Positions 1-11,036 of a DNA stretch of 64,000 bases are shown here, piece after piece. Origin of the DNA: Callipepla californica brunnescens (taxonomy: Eukaryota > Chordata > Aves > Galliformes > Odontophoridae); contig JALIRH010000002.1 of NCBI GenBank assembly GCA_023055505.1, forward strand, positions 3,705,001 through 3,769,000, in the 5' to 3' direction. Under the pieces are notes generated by a model that made no database searches, was not told where the DNA came from, and saw only the letters and a program-made list of their open reading frames with translations. Positions within the stretch are counted from its first letter, which is position 1, and each line of letters starts with the position of its first letter. The translations under genes were made by a program, and so were the position numbers.

Positions 1-370
1 TGAGTTTATAGTTTATATTGGCCAGTCACATGTTCTCAGGGATACATACGTATTTATTTGCAGATAAGCAAGTCCTTCATAGCATTCATTCTTTTTCACC
101 ACTGTGGTCCATCAAATCATAGCAAATGATTTGCAGATGGTTGGGATCAAACTAGGATTGATTTACATGAGACCGTGCCATCCAAGCACAGTAATTGTAC
201 ACATTTTATGCAGCAGCAATATCTGACTTACATCAAGGGATGTCTTTTGAAATGCAGGAATTTAAATAAAACAACACAGCATTTCCACAGCTTCAGTTGG
301 AAACTGTGAGAAACCAGTAGTAATCTCAGCTGTGAACCAACACTCACGGCAGTCCATTACCAAAGAGAAG
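1..370. other. Unannotated non-coding DNA
   Basis: AT-rich sequence with no long reading frame and no recognised repeat. I see nothing supportable here. Confidence 0.6.
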
Positions 371-712
371 GTAGAGGAGAAGGCTCAGGGAAGATGTTAA
401 CACTCTACAACTCCCCAGAGGGAGGTTGTGGCGAGGTGAGAGTTGACTTCTTTCCAGGTAACAGCAGTAGATAACATGTAATGGCTTTAAGTTGCACTAG
501 GGAAGGCTCAGATTGGATACTGGGAAAAGTTTCTTCTCAGAAAGAGTGGTGAGGTATTGGAGCAGGCTGCTCAGGGAGGTGGTGAATTCACCATCCCTGG
601 AGGTTTTCAGGAAACATGTAGATGTGGCACTGAGAGCCATGGTGGGGATGGGATGATGGTTGGACTAGATGATGTTCATGGTCTTTTCCAACCTTAATGA
701 TTCTATGATTAT
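371..712 (+). mobile_element. CR1 LINE, 5'-truncated 3' end
   Basis: This is the 3' end of a CR1 non-LTR retrotransposon in sense orientation. It opens in the end of the RT frame ('ggaggttgtggcgaggtgag'). It then carries the conserved 'gaaagagtggtgaggtattgg' region and the 3' UTR block 'ttggactagatgatgttcat', and ends in a short octamer tail, 'gattctatgatt'. All RT domains are missing, as is usual for CR1, which is truncated during reverse transcription. Similar copies lie at 53.5-53.8 kb (+) and 7.1-7.4 kb (-). Confidence 0.92.
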
Positions 713-3700
713 AGAAGTAAGTACAGGCTCCATTATGAAGTTTTAAGATCCACAATAGTGTTTATATTTAGTAATCATGAGATAGAAATTTCGCTTTTTC
801 ACTAATGTAGTTGATTGATGCTATGGCTAATTCCTTTACACAAAAAACAGATTTATTTTGCTTGCTTTGGAATACTTTCTCCTCTTAGCTCTTCCTCTGC
901 TTATTATTTACTGTTTGGTACGTAAGGAGTGTTGGAAGTTTGTTGATCAGGCACTGAGATGCTGCTGCTGCTTTGGTAAATTAGCTGTGGTAGCTCTGTG
1001 AAACACTTCTTTCCTGAGTGCTCTCATCCTTTTTCTCCCTTTGGAGACATATTGGTCAATTTTGATGGAAGAAAAGGTCTTCTCTGTGGTCTAGTAATTA
1101 TGATTGCAAGGATGATCAGATGAAACATATAGTGAAGCCAGTGGAACACAAGCTTTTTACGGCATTTACCAAAGATATTAAGGAAAGAGCACGTGGAAAC
1201 TTATTATCCCACAGTGTTGCCTGAGCTTTCTCAGGAGTAATACCTGGAAAATAAAATGACTGTGTGAAAGGCTGTAGAAGGAGATGAAGGAGAGCATGGT
1301 GGGCAGGGTGGCAGGTTCATGGCTCTGAGAGTAAGCACTGTGCTTGGCTGCGTGTTCGCTCCGTGAGGGCAGCCAATATAGCCTCCTTCATCTTCTTCAC
1401 TGTCTCTGCTTTCTGGAAACTTCAGACAGAGTACCTGCCTTGAAAATGCCTTGTGTTTGCAGGCAGTGTTTATAAATAGATGTGTTTTTGTGCAGTTGAT
1501 TAAAAAAAAAAATTCCAAATAACAGACTTACTGTGTGATGAATTCTACATGCTTGCCTAAGGAATCAATATCCTCTTTGATTCTCACAGTATGGATTCAA
1601 TTTTTATGTGCTGAGGGAAGCAGGAATGCACTTTTCCAAAGGAAACAAAATGATTCTTTAAGTTGTTTATATAGAGTATTTTATTGCAGATAAAGAATAT
1701 AATGTGCAAGTTAGAGATCTGTCATTTGCAAATGATTTCTATGTATATAAAAAGAGATCAAAGATATAACCTTCCTAAAATAAACCCCTTTATGTAATCA
1801 TTATAAAATACTACCACAAGCAGGATAAATAGAGGCTCATCACAGTGGTAACGTATTTAGAAAGTTGAGTTCAAGCCTAATAAGGAAATTATTTTGCTAT
1901 TATTGCTTTTCATGTATTTCAATTATTTATAAACGTAATGTAATGAACCGGAGACAGATTTTATAGAAGAAAAATCAACATTAGAAAGCCTGTGTCCTTC
2001 TACTTTTTATTTCTTAAAGATACTGACCAATACAGTTTGGTGCAAAAATGTTCTTTTCTGGACTGTCTGTGTCAGTTCAAGGTGGAAAGGAAATGAGAAT
2101 AACAACAGAGGTTTAAAGACTTGTCTCAAGTGAAGGGACCAAACAAATTATTTTAAGGCATAAAACATCTATTCAATTGCTTTTGCTAGGGAAATAAGCT
2201 ATGTGCTCTCCAATTGTGTTTTATGAGCAGCTTTATAAATCTCTTCCGTATTTTCTGCAGAGATGGAGAGATCAGAGTCAGGATCATGGAAGTATTTTTA
2301 CAGAAACCTTTTTCTGGGTTGTGTATAAGCAGAGATTTGGTGCTGTTTATGAATGTTTCCAGGGCTAGGAGCTAAAGCCAGGAAAGAACCAGTGGAGTTT
2401 TTAGTTCTCCCTGTTGCCAGTACAGAAATGTGCAGCAGAGGATGAGAGCCAGCACCAAACAGCACATCTGCCAGAGCCCCCCAAACAAAGCAGTGGTTCA
2501 GTGCAGTCTTTTTGCCTTGTCTTCTTTTTTTCTCAGTAGTCATTTAATTATTATTTGGCCAAGCTGTGCTTACTGCAGTATCTTTCATACTAATTTAGGC
2601 ACTCTGGCTTTTGAATGATTAATGTTGACTGCGCTCAGAAATCTCATCGAACCTTTCCAGTGCTGAGCAAAGTTGAAGGATGTGGACTGGTTTTGATGTG
2701 AACTATACTGTGCCGTGCAGGAATAACCAGCTTGTTTCTGTACTAGGCTAATGACATATATATATGAGACTCTCGTTCTAACTAAAGCCAGGTCTAGCAT
2801 TTTTCTGACAGCTCTCTGTTTTATTAAACAACCCACAGCCACCCACCACTACCACTTCATATCTGCCCTCTGACCATTTCTGTTTACAAATAAAAAATGG
2901 AATAAGTGTTTCGTTCCAAGTAACCCACAGAGGGGAGAGCTTTCCTGGAGTTTGGTCAATGTGTTGGGATTACAGGGCGTGTGAAGAGTCTTAGTGAGTG
3001 TACCCCATCCACTAATTTGTGTAGGTTGATCAAAAATTGCTCTCTGCCTGAAATTAAATATCCTGGGGGAGAGGTTGTTTTGAAAGCTGTGTGGCAAGAA
3101 ATGTTCATGCAGGAATTAATATTCAGTGCAGAAGAGAAGATGGCTGTTAATTTTCACAAGTGTTTTATGATGGCAGTAGTACTTTAATATGGAAAGCACT
3201 TCATAGCTAGAGAAAATAGATAACTCTATTATCTGTAAACAACAATAGAAACTATACATCAAGTTGTTTATGTAGCCATCCCATTTTTAAGATTTAGTGA
3301 GGCTTACTTTTAATTTTAGTTTCTACCAAGGCTTTCTTATTTATCACTTCAATGTCTCTCAGTTTATTGTAGAGCTGAACTGAGCACTGTCTCCCCTCCA
3401 TAAATAAACACACCCCATTATTGTATTGTCTGTTAGTACAAAACTCAAAAGTAATGTTGAGGCAATAAACCTGCATAAAATTTGGTGGTTGTCTCCTCTA
3501 GTTTGTTCTGTCTTCTCATTAGCAGATCTGCTTGACAGTAGATGGCTAATAAAACAGGAACATAAAATCTGTCTTATCAGATCAGACTCACAGTCCTTGC
3601 CACCCATTGTCCCAGGTATTTTGTGCAGAGATGAGTATACCCGAGAGGAGGCATTTCAGGAAACACTTACCGAGAAACAAAATACATTCTCCACAACAAT

Positions 3701-3989
3701 GACCCTCCCACCTGTCCCTCAAGATATGGAAATGTACATCTCTTCCATGTCTTATTTATCCACTTCAATAAAAGTCCATTGCACTGGTGGGGAAGGAAAT
3801 CTTTTGTGAAATCATACTGAGCCACTGGCCTTACTCATGCCCTGGGGAAATGAATTCAACAGTTTATATAAAGTTGTCTTTTGATTTCCTTCCATCTGAA
3901 ATGTTAGCTAGCTGTCAATATCAACTGTTTTCCTGTGTGGTGAATTTGTACTTGGGATTTTAAAATTTCTTTTGATATCCTGCACAGGC
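713..3989. other. Unannotated non-coding DNA
   Basis: About 3.3 kb without a recognised gene or recent repeat. It contains an A-run near 1502-1512 and a short TA repeat near 2756-2767. A 127-codon open frame at 3426-3809 (+) shows no domain, splice context or family resemblance. The stretch near 3640-3960 ('ggggaaatgaattcaacag') vaguely recalls old amniote CR1/L3-type repeats, but I could not establish this. Confidence 0.5.
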
Positions 3990-4484
3990 CTAGACAGGCT
4001 CTAGTGGTGGGCCCCGGAGAACCTCATGAGGTTTAACAAAGCCAAATGTAAGATCTTGCGTCTTGGTCAAGGCAACCCCTACCATCAATACAAGCTGGGG
4101 GACAAAAGGATAGAGTACAACCTTGCCAAAAAAAAAACAGCTTGGGAGTACTGGTGGTTATCAATCTGGACATGAGCCAGCAATGTGCCCTTGCAGCCCA
4201 GACAGTCTAGCCTGCTGTAGGAAGCTTGCTTTGGCAGGGAGGTTGGACTTGATCCCTTGGAGCCCCTTCCAACCCCTACAATTCTGTGAAAGCCAACTAT
4301 ATTGTGTGCCAGGCTGCATCAAAACAGGTGTGGCCAGCAGGATGAGGGAGGTGATCCTGCCTCTCTGCTTTGTGTTGGTGAGACCTCACCTGGTGTACTG
4401 CATCCAGATGTGGAGTCCTCAGTACAGGATGGACATGGTCCTGTTGGGATGTGTTGAGACAAGGGCCACAAAAATGATCCAAGT
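3990..4484 (+). mobile_element. CR1 LINE, internal RT fragment, interrupted
   Basis: This is an internal piece of CR1 ORF2 covering the region after the RT catalytic box. It starts near 'agacaggct' and includes 'caaagccaaatgtaagatct', 'agccagcaatgtgccctt' and 'agggaggtgatcctgcctct'. It runs to 'acaaaaatgatccaa' and has no 3' UTR or octamer tail. The frame is broken by substitutions and an A-run at 4129-4138. A separate 86-bp CR1 3' end sits inside it at 4203-4288. The CR1 sequence resumes directly after that insert ('aaagccaac'). Confidence 0.9.
4203..4288 (+). mobile_element. CR1 3'-end fragment nested in an older CR1
   Basis: About 86 bp consisting only of the terminal CR1 3' UTR: 'cttgctttggcagggaggtt', then 'ggacttgatcccttgg', 'ccttccaacccctac' and the tail 'aattctgtg'. 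It splits the host CR1 exactly between 'gcagcccaga' and 'aaagccaac', which are contiguous in CR1. It is therefore a second, younger insertion in the same orientation. At most one or two bases could be a target-site duplication. Confidence 0.88.
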
Positions 4485-7070
4485 GATCCTGTTATGGTTC
4501 TTTTTAATCTCCAGGAAACTAGTGGGGTCAGACCCAGAGAATTGTCCTCTGAATGGTTGGAAGCCATAGGTGGCATGGGAGAGATGAGCTGTGGATGATG
4601 GGTTGTACGTCTCCTTCAGCTGTTATCTGAAAGATGGAAGGCAGTGCAGACAAAAGTGATATTATTGTACAAGGCAATGAATTTGTGGTTGGAATTGTTT
4701 AGAAATCACTTCCACAACAGCCATCACTTAGCATCTTTGTCTCCAGCTAGTTACTTGCAAGGGTGAGAATGAAAAAATGAACCAGTTGTTTTCACATAAA
4801 CTTTTTACATTTTGAGGGCTGTGTCTACATTGTAGAAGGCATTGTAATGACAAAGTTTATCCCTTTTCTACCTCAAACATCCATCCTTGTCTTCAGTTTC
4901 ATCTTTCTAACGGGGAAAATTATCGCCAATACACTGCCACTTGGTAGTTGAACTTCTCATAGTTTGTATGCTCATGGACATGTGAATTGGCCCTGTCTTC
5001 CCTGGAAGATCATCTCAATGTATACGTTCTCACAAGGGACCAGAAGATGATGTTGTTCTGTTAGTACTGTTAGTTGTTTGACTTATTTCTGTGCTTTTCC
5101 AAGCCTGTTGAACAGCTGTTGAAGGAGGGAGAAAGCTAGCAAAAGCCAAGACACATACACTAAGGGAGGCTTCTTGTGAAAAACTGAGTTTTCAAGAAAA
5201 ATTCCATTTGAATCTGAACACAATTTTTATTAACTTGCTTGGATGAAAGCATAAAAATAAGACAAAGAGTTGGTCCAGTTTGTATGTTCCTCAAAGGAAC
5301 AATAAAAAAAGGATATAATCTCTAAGATGTTCTGGAAGTAAAAGCCCGGTTTGTGTTAAAAGATTGTGTGGGATTAAATACAGGCTCATTCCCCCTGAGT
5401 GAGTGCCCTGGCTCTTAACGCTGGTCCTATTCCTGTATATGCAGAGTGCTCTGTATGTTGTGTGGCTGCTGTAAGGAAAGCCTTGTTTCAGGTCACACAG
5501 TAGCCAAGAGGCTGACATGAAACCTGGGAGACTAATGAGGAACCCCATGTTTGTGTGGGTAGAGTGGGTACTAATGTAGATAATTATTGGAGGTACATTA
5601 ATTTTTCACAACTGAACTTTTGAGACTCTGGAACAAAAATTGGCCTTTTACATCTCCCCTATGGAGAGCCTACTTCTTTCTTAGTGTTTACTGCATCTCA
5701 GAAGAACATTATTTTTCTACTACTTCCTTAGCTGGTAGTTTGGAGGATGCTATCTTATTTTCAAGATATTTTTGCTAGCATCTGAAACAATACCCATTGC
5801 TTTCCTATTTTGCCATGTCTTTAATTAACTTATAGCTAGAAGTTTCAGTGTTAATTGTAGGGGTTCTGAAAAAGCAAAAAAAAAAAAAGAAAAAACTCTT
5901 TTTAAAGCAGCTGGTCTAGAAAATACCTCTGAAAGGAGAGGAAATTAACAGTATCAGTGTTTTATTTGAAATAATGGAGAATGTCTGTATTTACACCAAA
6001 TTACTAACTACTCATTTTAGAATTCTCAAAAAGTGAAAATGTTTAGATTTCTCTTGTAATTTTTGTAAACTTTGGACCGAGCAGCGTTTGACAGCGGCCC
6101 TTCAATTACTGCAAATGTGTTTGGGTTTTTTTTGGTCCTCCTGTGAGAGAAATAAAAGCACGTTAGGAAAAGCTGCAGGTACTGATGGTTCTTCCTAGCC
6201 AAGCACTGAAGCATTCGGCCTCATACCTGCAGAGTTGGACTGAGCTATAAAGTGTGGTTACAGAGGTGTGCTCTTTATGTCCTACTGGCACAGTGTACTA
6301 TGTTGCAAAGCAGTTTATGGCACTATTCAAGCCTGGCCAGAGAAAGCAATTTAGCACCTTGCAGGTGAGAACCATGTTCTAAAGCATGTCAGATGGGACA
6401 GTTTTGAATCCTTCTATAATGAGAACATTCTATATATACCAGAAAAATACTTAATGTTTCTCAATGAGGTGAGTCTTGTAGTTTAGGGAGGAGGTATTTG
6501 ATGAAATTGCATCTCTACTGCTTCATGTTTATATACATTTGTATCCAGAGATAATACCTTCTGCGCATAAGATAATCTCTGTTATCTTTAGTTCATAGAG
6601 TCTCCCTTAGGCTTCTTTTGAAAATGAGGTATTTTTTTATTTCCCTGGAAAATTAGATTTTTTTTTTTTTACCTAAATACATTCACACTGATTACAAAAA
6701 CTGTTACCAAAACCTTCACATTTAACCTTGCATGAATGTTTCCATCATAATTCTTTGTCTGCAGTATTAAACCTTCCTGAATTTTTCATCCAGGGAGAAT
6801 TTTTTTTTCCATCCTGATTTCTGCCTGAAGGCTAATATATGTTTTCGGAGCTTTGAATAAAGTTGTTAATCTACTCTTGAACAGAATGGTAGGTAAAAGT
6901 ATTTCCTTTAGTAATCAAAAACAAATGAATCTTGCATCTCAGGTTATATCCTTGGTTATATAGTGCACCAGCACCTTCAAAGACTTAAGGGATAATTCAG
7001 CCCTATACAGTGTACTGTAGTATTGTGGCTCCTCCTTGTTTTGGCTTTTGCAGTCCCCCTAAAGAATCAA
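4485..7070. other. Non-coding DNA with SINE traces
   Basis: No gene is seen. A possible MIR-like stretch, 'tcagtttcatctttctaacg', followed by a 'ggggaaaatta' motif, lies near 4890-4935. A better MIR relic is listed at 5475-5545. There are A/T-runs near 5877-5889 and 6658-6670. The remainder is unremarkable AT-rich sequence. Confidence 0.5.
5475..5545 (-). mobile_element. MIR-like ancient SINE relic
   Basis: The plus strand reads 'caggtcacacagtagccaag', then 'gaggctgacatgaaacctgg'. This matches the reverse complement of the MIR/CORE-SINE segment around the 'ctgtgtgaccttgggcaa' motif. The tRNA-derived head and the LINE-like tail are not recognisable. MIR elements in birds are relics of very old activity, so weak identity is expected. 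Confidence 0.5.
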
Positions 7071-7462
7071 CCATAGAATCATTAATGTTGGAAAAGATCA
7101 CTAAGATCATCTAATCTAACCATCATCCCGTGCCTGTGATGGCTCTAGGCAGCCTGTTCCAATACCTCACCACTCAGAGAGGAGAATTTTTTCCCAGTAT
7201 CCAACCTGGACCTCCCCTGGTTCAACTTGAGGCCATTACCTCTTGCCCTGTTGCTGTTACCTGGAAGAAGAGGATGACCCCCACCTTGCTACATGCTCTT
7301 TTCAGGTAGATGTAGAGAGCAATAACATCTCCCCTGAGCCTTCTCTTCTCCAGACTAAACAGTCCCAGTTCCCTCAGCTGCTCCTTGTAAGACTTGTGCT
7401 TCAGGCTCTTTACCAGCTTTGTTGTACTTCTTTGGACACTCTCCAGGGCATCAGTACAGTTC
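7071..7462 (-). mobile_element. CR1 LINE 3' end (antisense)
   Basis: Antisense CR1 beginning with the inverted tail 'ccatagaatcatt', then 'gttggaaaagatcact', then the RT C-terminal region. Minus-strand translation (open 7222-7533) gives '[20 protein letters not shown]', typical of the region after RT domain E. An internal deletion removes part of the 3' UTR between 'ccatcatcccgtgcctgtga' and 'aggcagcctgttccaatacc'. The homology ends near 7462, so the upstream RT is missing. Confidence 0.9.
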
Positions 7463-8872
7463 ACAGATGGCAAAAGAGAAAGCATATTAAACTGTATATT
7501 ATCTAAAAGGTTTTGGTGGAAAACTTTCAGCAATTTCGTGATGTCTTGTTATAAAATAATGTCACTGTTAGTTCTGTAGCCCACAGCATAAGAAATTGTA
7601 GGAAGCAACCCAACCTGTTCTTCCTGCCACAGCAAAGGTACATCCTTCTCTCCTGACTTATTCCTATGCTTTCTCATGCATCCTTGAAGTGCTACAGAGC
7701 GCACAGGCTCTAAAAGAAAATGATTTGTGATATTTCTTCTGTGAAAACACTCGCCTTTTGAAAATTATTCATCTGTATAATGTTTGTGCATGGTGGGTAT
7801 CGTATCAGCGCATTAGAGAGCACCAGGAGAAAGGAATGCTTCCCTGTGGCTAATACTTGCAGTTTTTTCTGCTTTGTTGTTCAAACTTCAGCTTTCTTTG
7901 GCATAAGAGCTTTCTGTTTGTGTTGTATTCTGTGCAAAATCAGGTAGGGAAAGCTTTCTGATATGAACTACTGAGCTGAGACTAGTCAGTCAGTTTTACC
8001 TGTATTAAAGTGCCACCTTAGGGGAACATAGAGAGGAGCTTGTTTTAGGATTTTGCTTGGTTGAATGTCATAAAAATAAACATAGAGTGACATTGCAGAA
8101 AAGAACTGGGGTAGGTACTTAGGAAACCATTTGGTTTTGATCACTGGCAGGGTGCTCAAAATTGATAAAATGCTTGGAGGTTACAGGATTCATCTGGATT
8201 TGTAGTGCTTCACTCTGTAGAAAAGGGGCCAGCAAGGAGATTTCTTTTTATCTCCTGATAGAGAGGAAAAAGTATGTTTGGCTAGCTGAGATGACTGGTG
8301 ATTGCTACTAAAAGGAAGCACCCATGCCAGTGTCCCATTCCTCATGTTTGTTAAAATGCAAGTGAACAAATTATTACTTCGCTTCTTCTAAATCAGCAGT
8401 AGCACATGAAGTCATAAAGGGGATGTATTTTGAGTTTTGGCAGATATAGATGGAGAAGGAAGTTGTCTGCCAAATTTATATTATCTGCCATGGTTCAACC
8501 TTTCAGATTTTTCTTATTTAGCTCTGATGAAGAAAAGCAGCCTTTAAAAATTAAGAAGTGAGCTAATGATAAATACAAGGATGGAAGGGGAAGGAGAAAT
8601 CAGTTTATAGGAAGAGCTGGCAATCACAGAGGAACATCCTCAAGCAAAACTATAGAAATTTTATGTCAGTGAGTTTAAAAATCCTTCAAACAATGTATAC
8701 AGCCCAAGCAACTGGAAGTTAATTTTTAGTGATTACCTTTCTGAAATTTACTGAACAGAGTTCTGGAAAGCCTTTAGTTTTCAAAAGAACTATCTATTTC
8801 AACTTCAGTATGTGTTTGAAACCTTCTCTATGCCTGCTAAGAGTTACAGCAGGGATCCTTGTTGCTGAGATG
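7463..8872. other. Unannotated non-coding DNA
   Basis: About 1.4 kb of AT-rich sequence with no gene-like frame and no repeat I can name. Confidence 0.55.
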
Positions 8873-9952
8873 ATAGAATCATAGAATCACTCAGGTTGGA
8901 AAAGACCTCAAAGATTATTAAGTCCAACCGTGACCTAACCACACTACCCTAACTCTAACAACCATCCACTAAATTGTGTCCTTGAGCACCACATCCAAAC
9001 AGTTTTTAAACACATCCAGGGATGGTGACTCAACCACCACCCTGGGGAGCCTATTCCAGTGCTTAACAACCCTTTCTGTAAAGAAGTGTTTCCTGATATC
9101 CAATCTAAACTTACCCTGGCACAGCTTAAGGCCATTTCCTCTTGTTCTGTCACTTGTCACCAATGAGAAGAAACCAACACCACTCTCGCTATAAGCACCT
9201 TTCAGATATTGGAAGAGACCAATAAGGTCTCCCCATCAGCCTGCTTTTCCCCAGACTAAACAGCCCCAATTCCTTCAGTCTTTCTTTGTAGGACACATTC
9301 TCCAAGCCTTTCACAAGCCCTGGTGCCCTTCTTTGGACCTGCTCCAGCACCTCAGTGTCCTTTCTGTATTGAGGTGCCGAAAACTGAACGCAGTACTTGA
9401 GGTGAGGTGCCACCAGTGCTGAGTCCAGGGGCAGGACTACTTCCCTCATCCTGCTTTCCACACCATTCCTGATACAGGCCAGGATGCCATTGGCCTTGGC
9501 CACCTGGACACACTGCTGGCTCACATTCAGCCAACTATCCATCAGCATACCAAGGTCCCTTTCCATCAGGCAGCTTTCCAGCCACTCCTCCCCAAGCCTG
9601 TAGGGCTGCTTGGGGTTGTTGTGACCAAAATGCAGGACCCAACACTTCGCCCTATTGAAACTCATACAGTTAACCTTGGCCCATTGATCTAGTCTATCCA
9701 AGTCCCTCTGTAATGCCATTTTCCCCTCAGTCAGGTCAACACTCCCTCCCAATTTAGTGTCATCTGCATACTTTCTGAGGGTATACTCAATCCCCTCATC
9801 AAGATTGTTAAGAAAGATGTTAAATAGAAGCGGCCCCAGTACAGAGCCATGAGAGACACTGCTCATGACTGGCCACCAACTGGATTTAACTCCATTGACC
9901 ACAACTCTTTGGGCCTGGTCATCCAGCCAATGTTTCACCCAGCAGAGATGCT
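8873..9952 (-). mobile_element. CR1 LINE, ~1.08 kb, with RT C-terminal half
   Basis: This is the longest recent-looking CR1 in the window, in antisense orientation. Two tail octamers ('atagaatcatagaatc') mark the 3' end at 8873. Reading the minus strand from about 9952, it enters ORF2 just after RT domain A/B ('[10 protein letters not shown]'). It passes through the [12 protein letters not shown] segment and the YADD catalytic box and runs to the ORF2 C-terminus, which stops near 8969. The 5' half is truncated. One frameshift near 9180-9200 separates the RT from its C-terminal tail. Confidence 0.95.
8969..9163 (-). pseudogene. CR1 ORF2 C-terminal tail, frame-shifted from the RT
   Basis: This minus-strand frame encodes the conserved CR1 ORF2 terminus, '[19 protein letters not shown]' followed by '[18 protein letters not shown]' and the final 'VVLKDTI' before the stop at 8969-8971. 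It belongs to the same insertion as the RT frame at 9189-10010 but lies in another phase, so at least one indel separates them near 9180. Confidence 0.88.
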
Positions 9953-10010
9953 TCTGCTGTTCGTATTTGATATAATGAAAATGCATGTGTTCTGGAGTAA
10001 GTTCTAACAA
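9189..10010 (-). pseudogene. CR1 ORF2 reverse-transcriptase remnant (273 codons, YADD kept)
   Basis: This uninterrupted 273-codon frame encodes the C-terminal part of a CR1 reverse transcriptase, the enzyme that copies CR1 RNA at a nicked target. The first ~17 residues come from flanking DNA. CR1 begins near '[12 protein letters not shown]'. Residues 55-66 carry the [12 protein letters not shown] motif. Residues 81-84 are YADD (genomic 9759-9770), the catalytic Asp pair, followed by TKLGG. Downstream are the helical segments 'SREVVLPL'-like (read here as '[14 protein letters not shown]') and '[13 protein letters not shown]'. Frames this long are unexpected in old neutral DNA, so this copy is comparatively young. 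It lacks the endonuclease, the RT N-terminus and a promoter, and it frameshifts near its 3' end, so it cannot be functional. Confidence 0.9.
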
Positions 10011-10156
10011 CGAAAGCTAATCAGCATCTTCTAATTACGTATATGAATATCTTTGAATCAGTAAAGGAAAAAAGGAGCAGTGGAGATGTAAAGCAGAGGT
10101 ATGGTACACCAGATACTGCAAAATTTAGCGATGCCCAAAATGGTTATAAGGAAAAA

Positions 10157-10352
10157 ATCATGGAATCATAGAATTGTTTGAGTTAGAAAGAACCTTTAAA
10201 GGTCAACTAATCCAACTCCCTTGCAATGATCAGGGACATCTGCAGCTAGATTATGTTACTCAGAGTCTGGTCCAGCCTGAAACTGAATGTCTCCAGGGAT
10301 AGGGTATCCACCACATCTCTGGGCATCTTGTTCCAGTGTCTCACCAAACTTC
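10157..10352 (-). mobile_element. CR1 3' end (antisense)
   Basis: Antisense CR1 fragment with inverted tail 'atcatggaatcatagaat', then 'aactcccttgcaatgatcag' and 'gaatgtctccagggat', ending at 'tgttccagtgtctcacc'. It is the same subfamily as the copies at 50.3, 55.0 and 59.7 kb, which share the 'ccctgcaatgaacagggac' type spacer. It holds no coding content beyond the last few ORF2 codons. Confidence 0.88.
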
Positions 10353-10870
10353 TAGCTAAGTTATGAAAAGTAAGTGTTTTGTAGCACCCTACATACTTAT
10401 AGTAGCAAGGATACTACTGTAGCATTGGATGGGAGAAGAGAGTTAGGCACAGTGGGTTTTGAGGGCAGAATTGGGTTGTGCTTGTGACTTTGAGGAGATC
10501 ATATAAAACAATTGCTGACACTGGGTAACACTGCACTTTTTTGTGCCCAGAAAATGAGAAGTTGTCTTTAGAAATGCATCAGTAACTCTGAATGAGAGCA
10601 AACCAATCATAGGAGGAGCATGTAAAGCATCCAGCTGAGTGGAAGAAATAAGCCTTTAATCAGTGCTTGCTCTTCTATATTGTAAAGTCTTCAGCAAGCA
10701 AGGAAAGACAAATCCAACTGCAGATTTCTGAATAAGTCCGAAGTGAAAGTAACGTGCTGAAGTTGTTATGGCTGCATTACAGAGCAGGGTTTCAAGTATG
10801 TGCTTCGTTTCCAATAGGTGAGCTTCTTTTCAGACAGCAAAGTTGGCTTTTTGTTTTCTCTCCACTTAGG
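10353..10870. other. Unannotated non-coding DNA
   Basis: About 0.5 kb between two antisense CR1 fragments, with nothing recognised. Confidence 0.55.
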
Positions 10871-11036
10871 ATTATAGAATCATAGAATCATTAAGATTGG
10901 TAAAGACCACTAGGATCACCACTACACCCCCTAACCATGTCCCTGAGTGCCATGTCTACCCTTTTATTGAAACCTTCAGGGATGATGACTCCACTACTTC
11001 TTTCGTCAGTCTCTTCCAATGCCTTCTTCCTTCGTG
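10871..11036 (-). mobile_element. CR1 3' end (antisense), diverged
   Basis: The inverted octamer tail 'attatagaatcatagaatca' is followed by 'gattggtaaagaccacta', 'ctgagtgccatgtctaccct' and 'ttcagggatgatgactccac'. It is truncated after the 'cttccaatgcctt' segment. Substitutions and small deletions are frequent, so this is an older copy than its neighbour at 8.9-9.95 kb. Confidence 0.85.

Noticed and set aside
3426..3809. 127-codon plus-strand open frame
   Set aside because: No family resemblance. Minus-strand frames overlap it and it may lie in old repeat sequence, so it is not credible as a gene.
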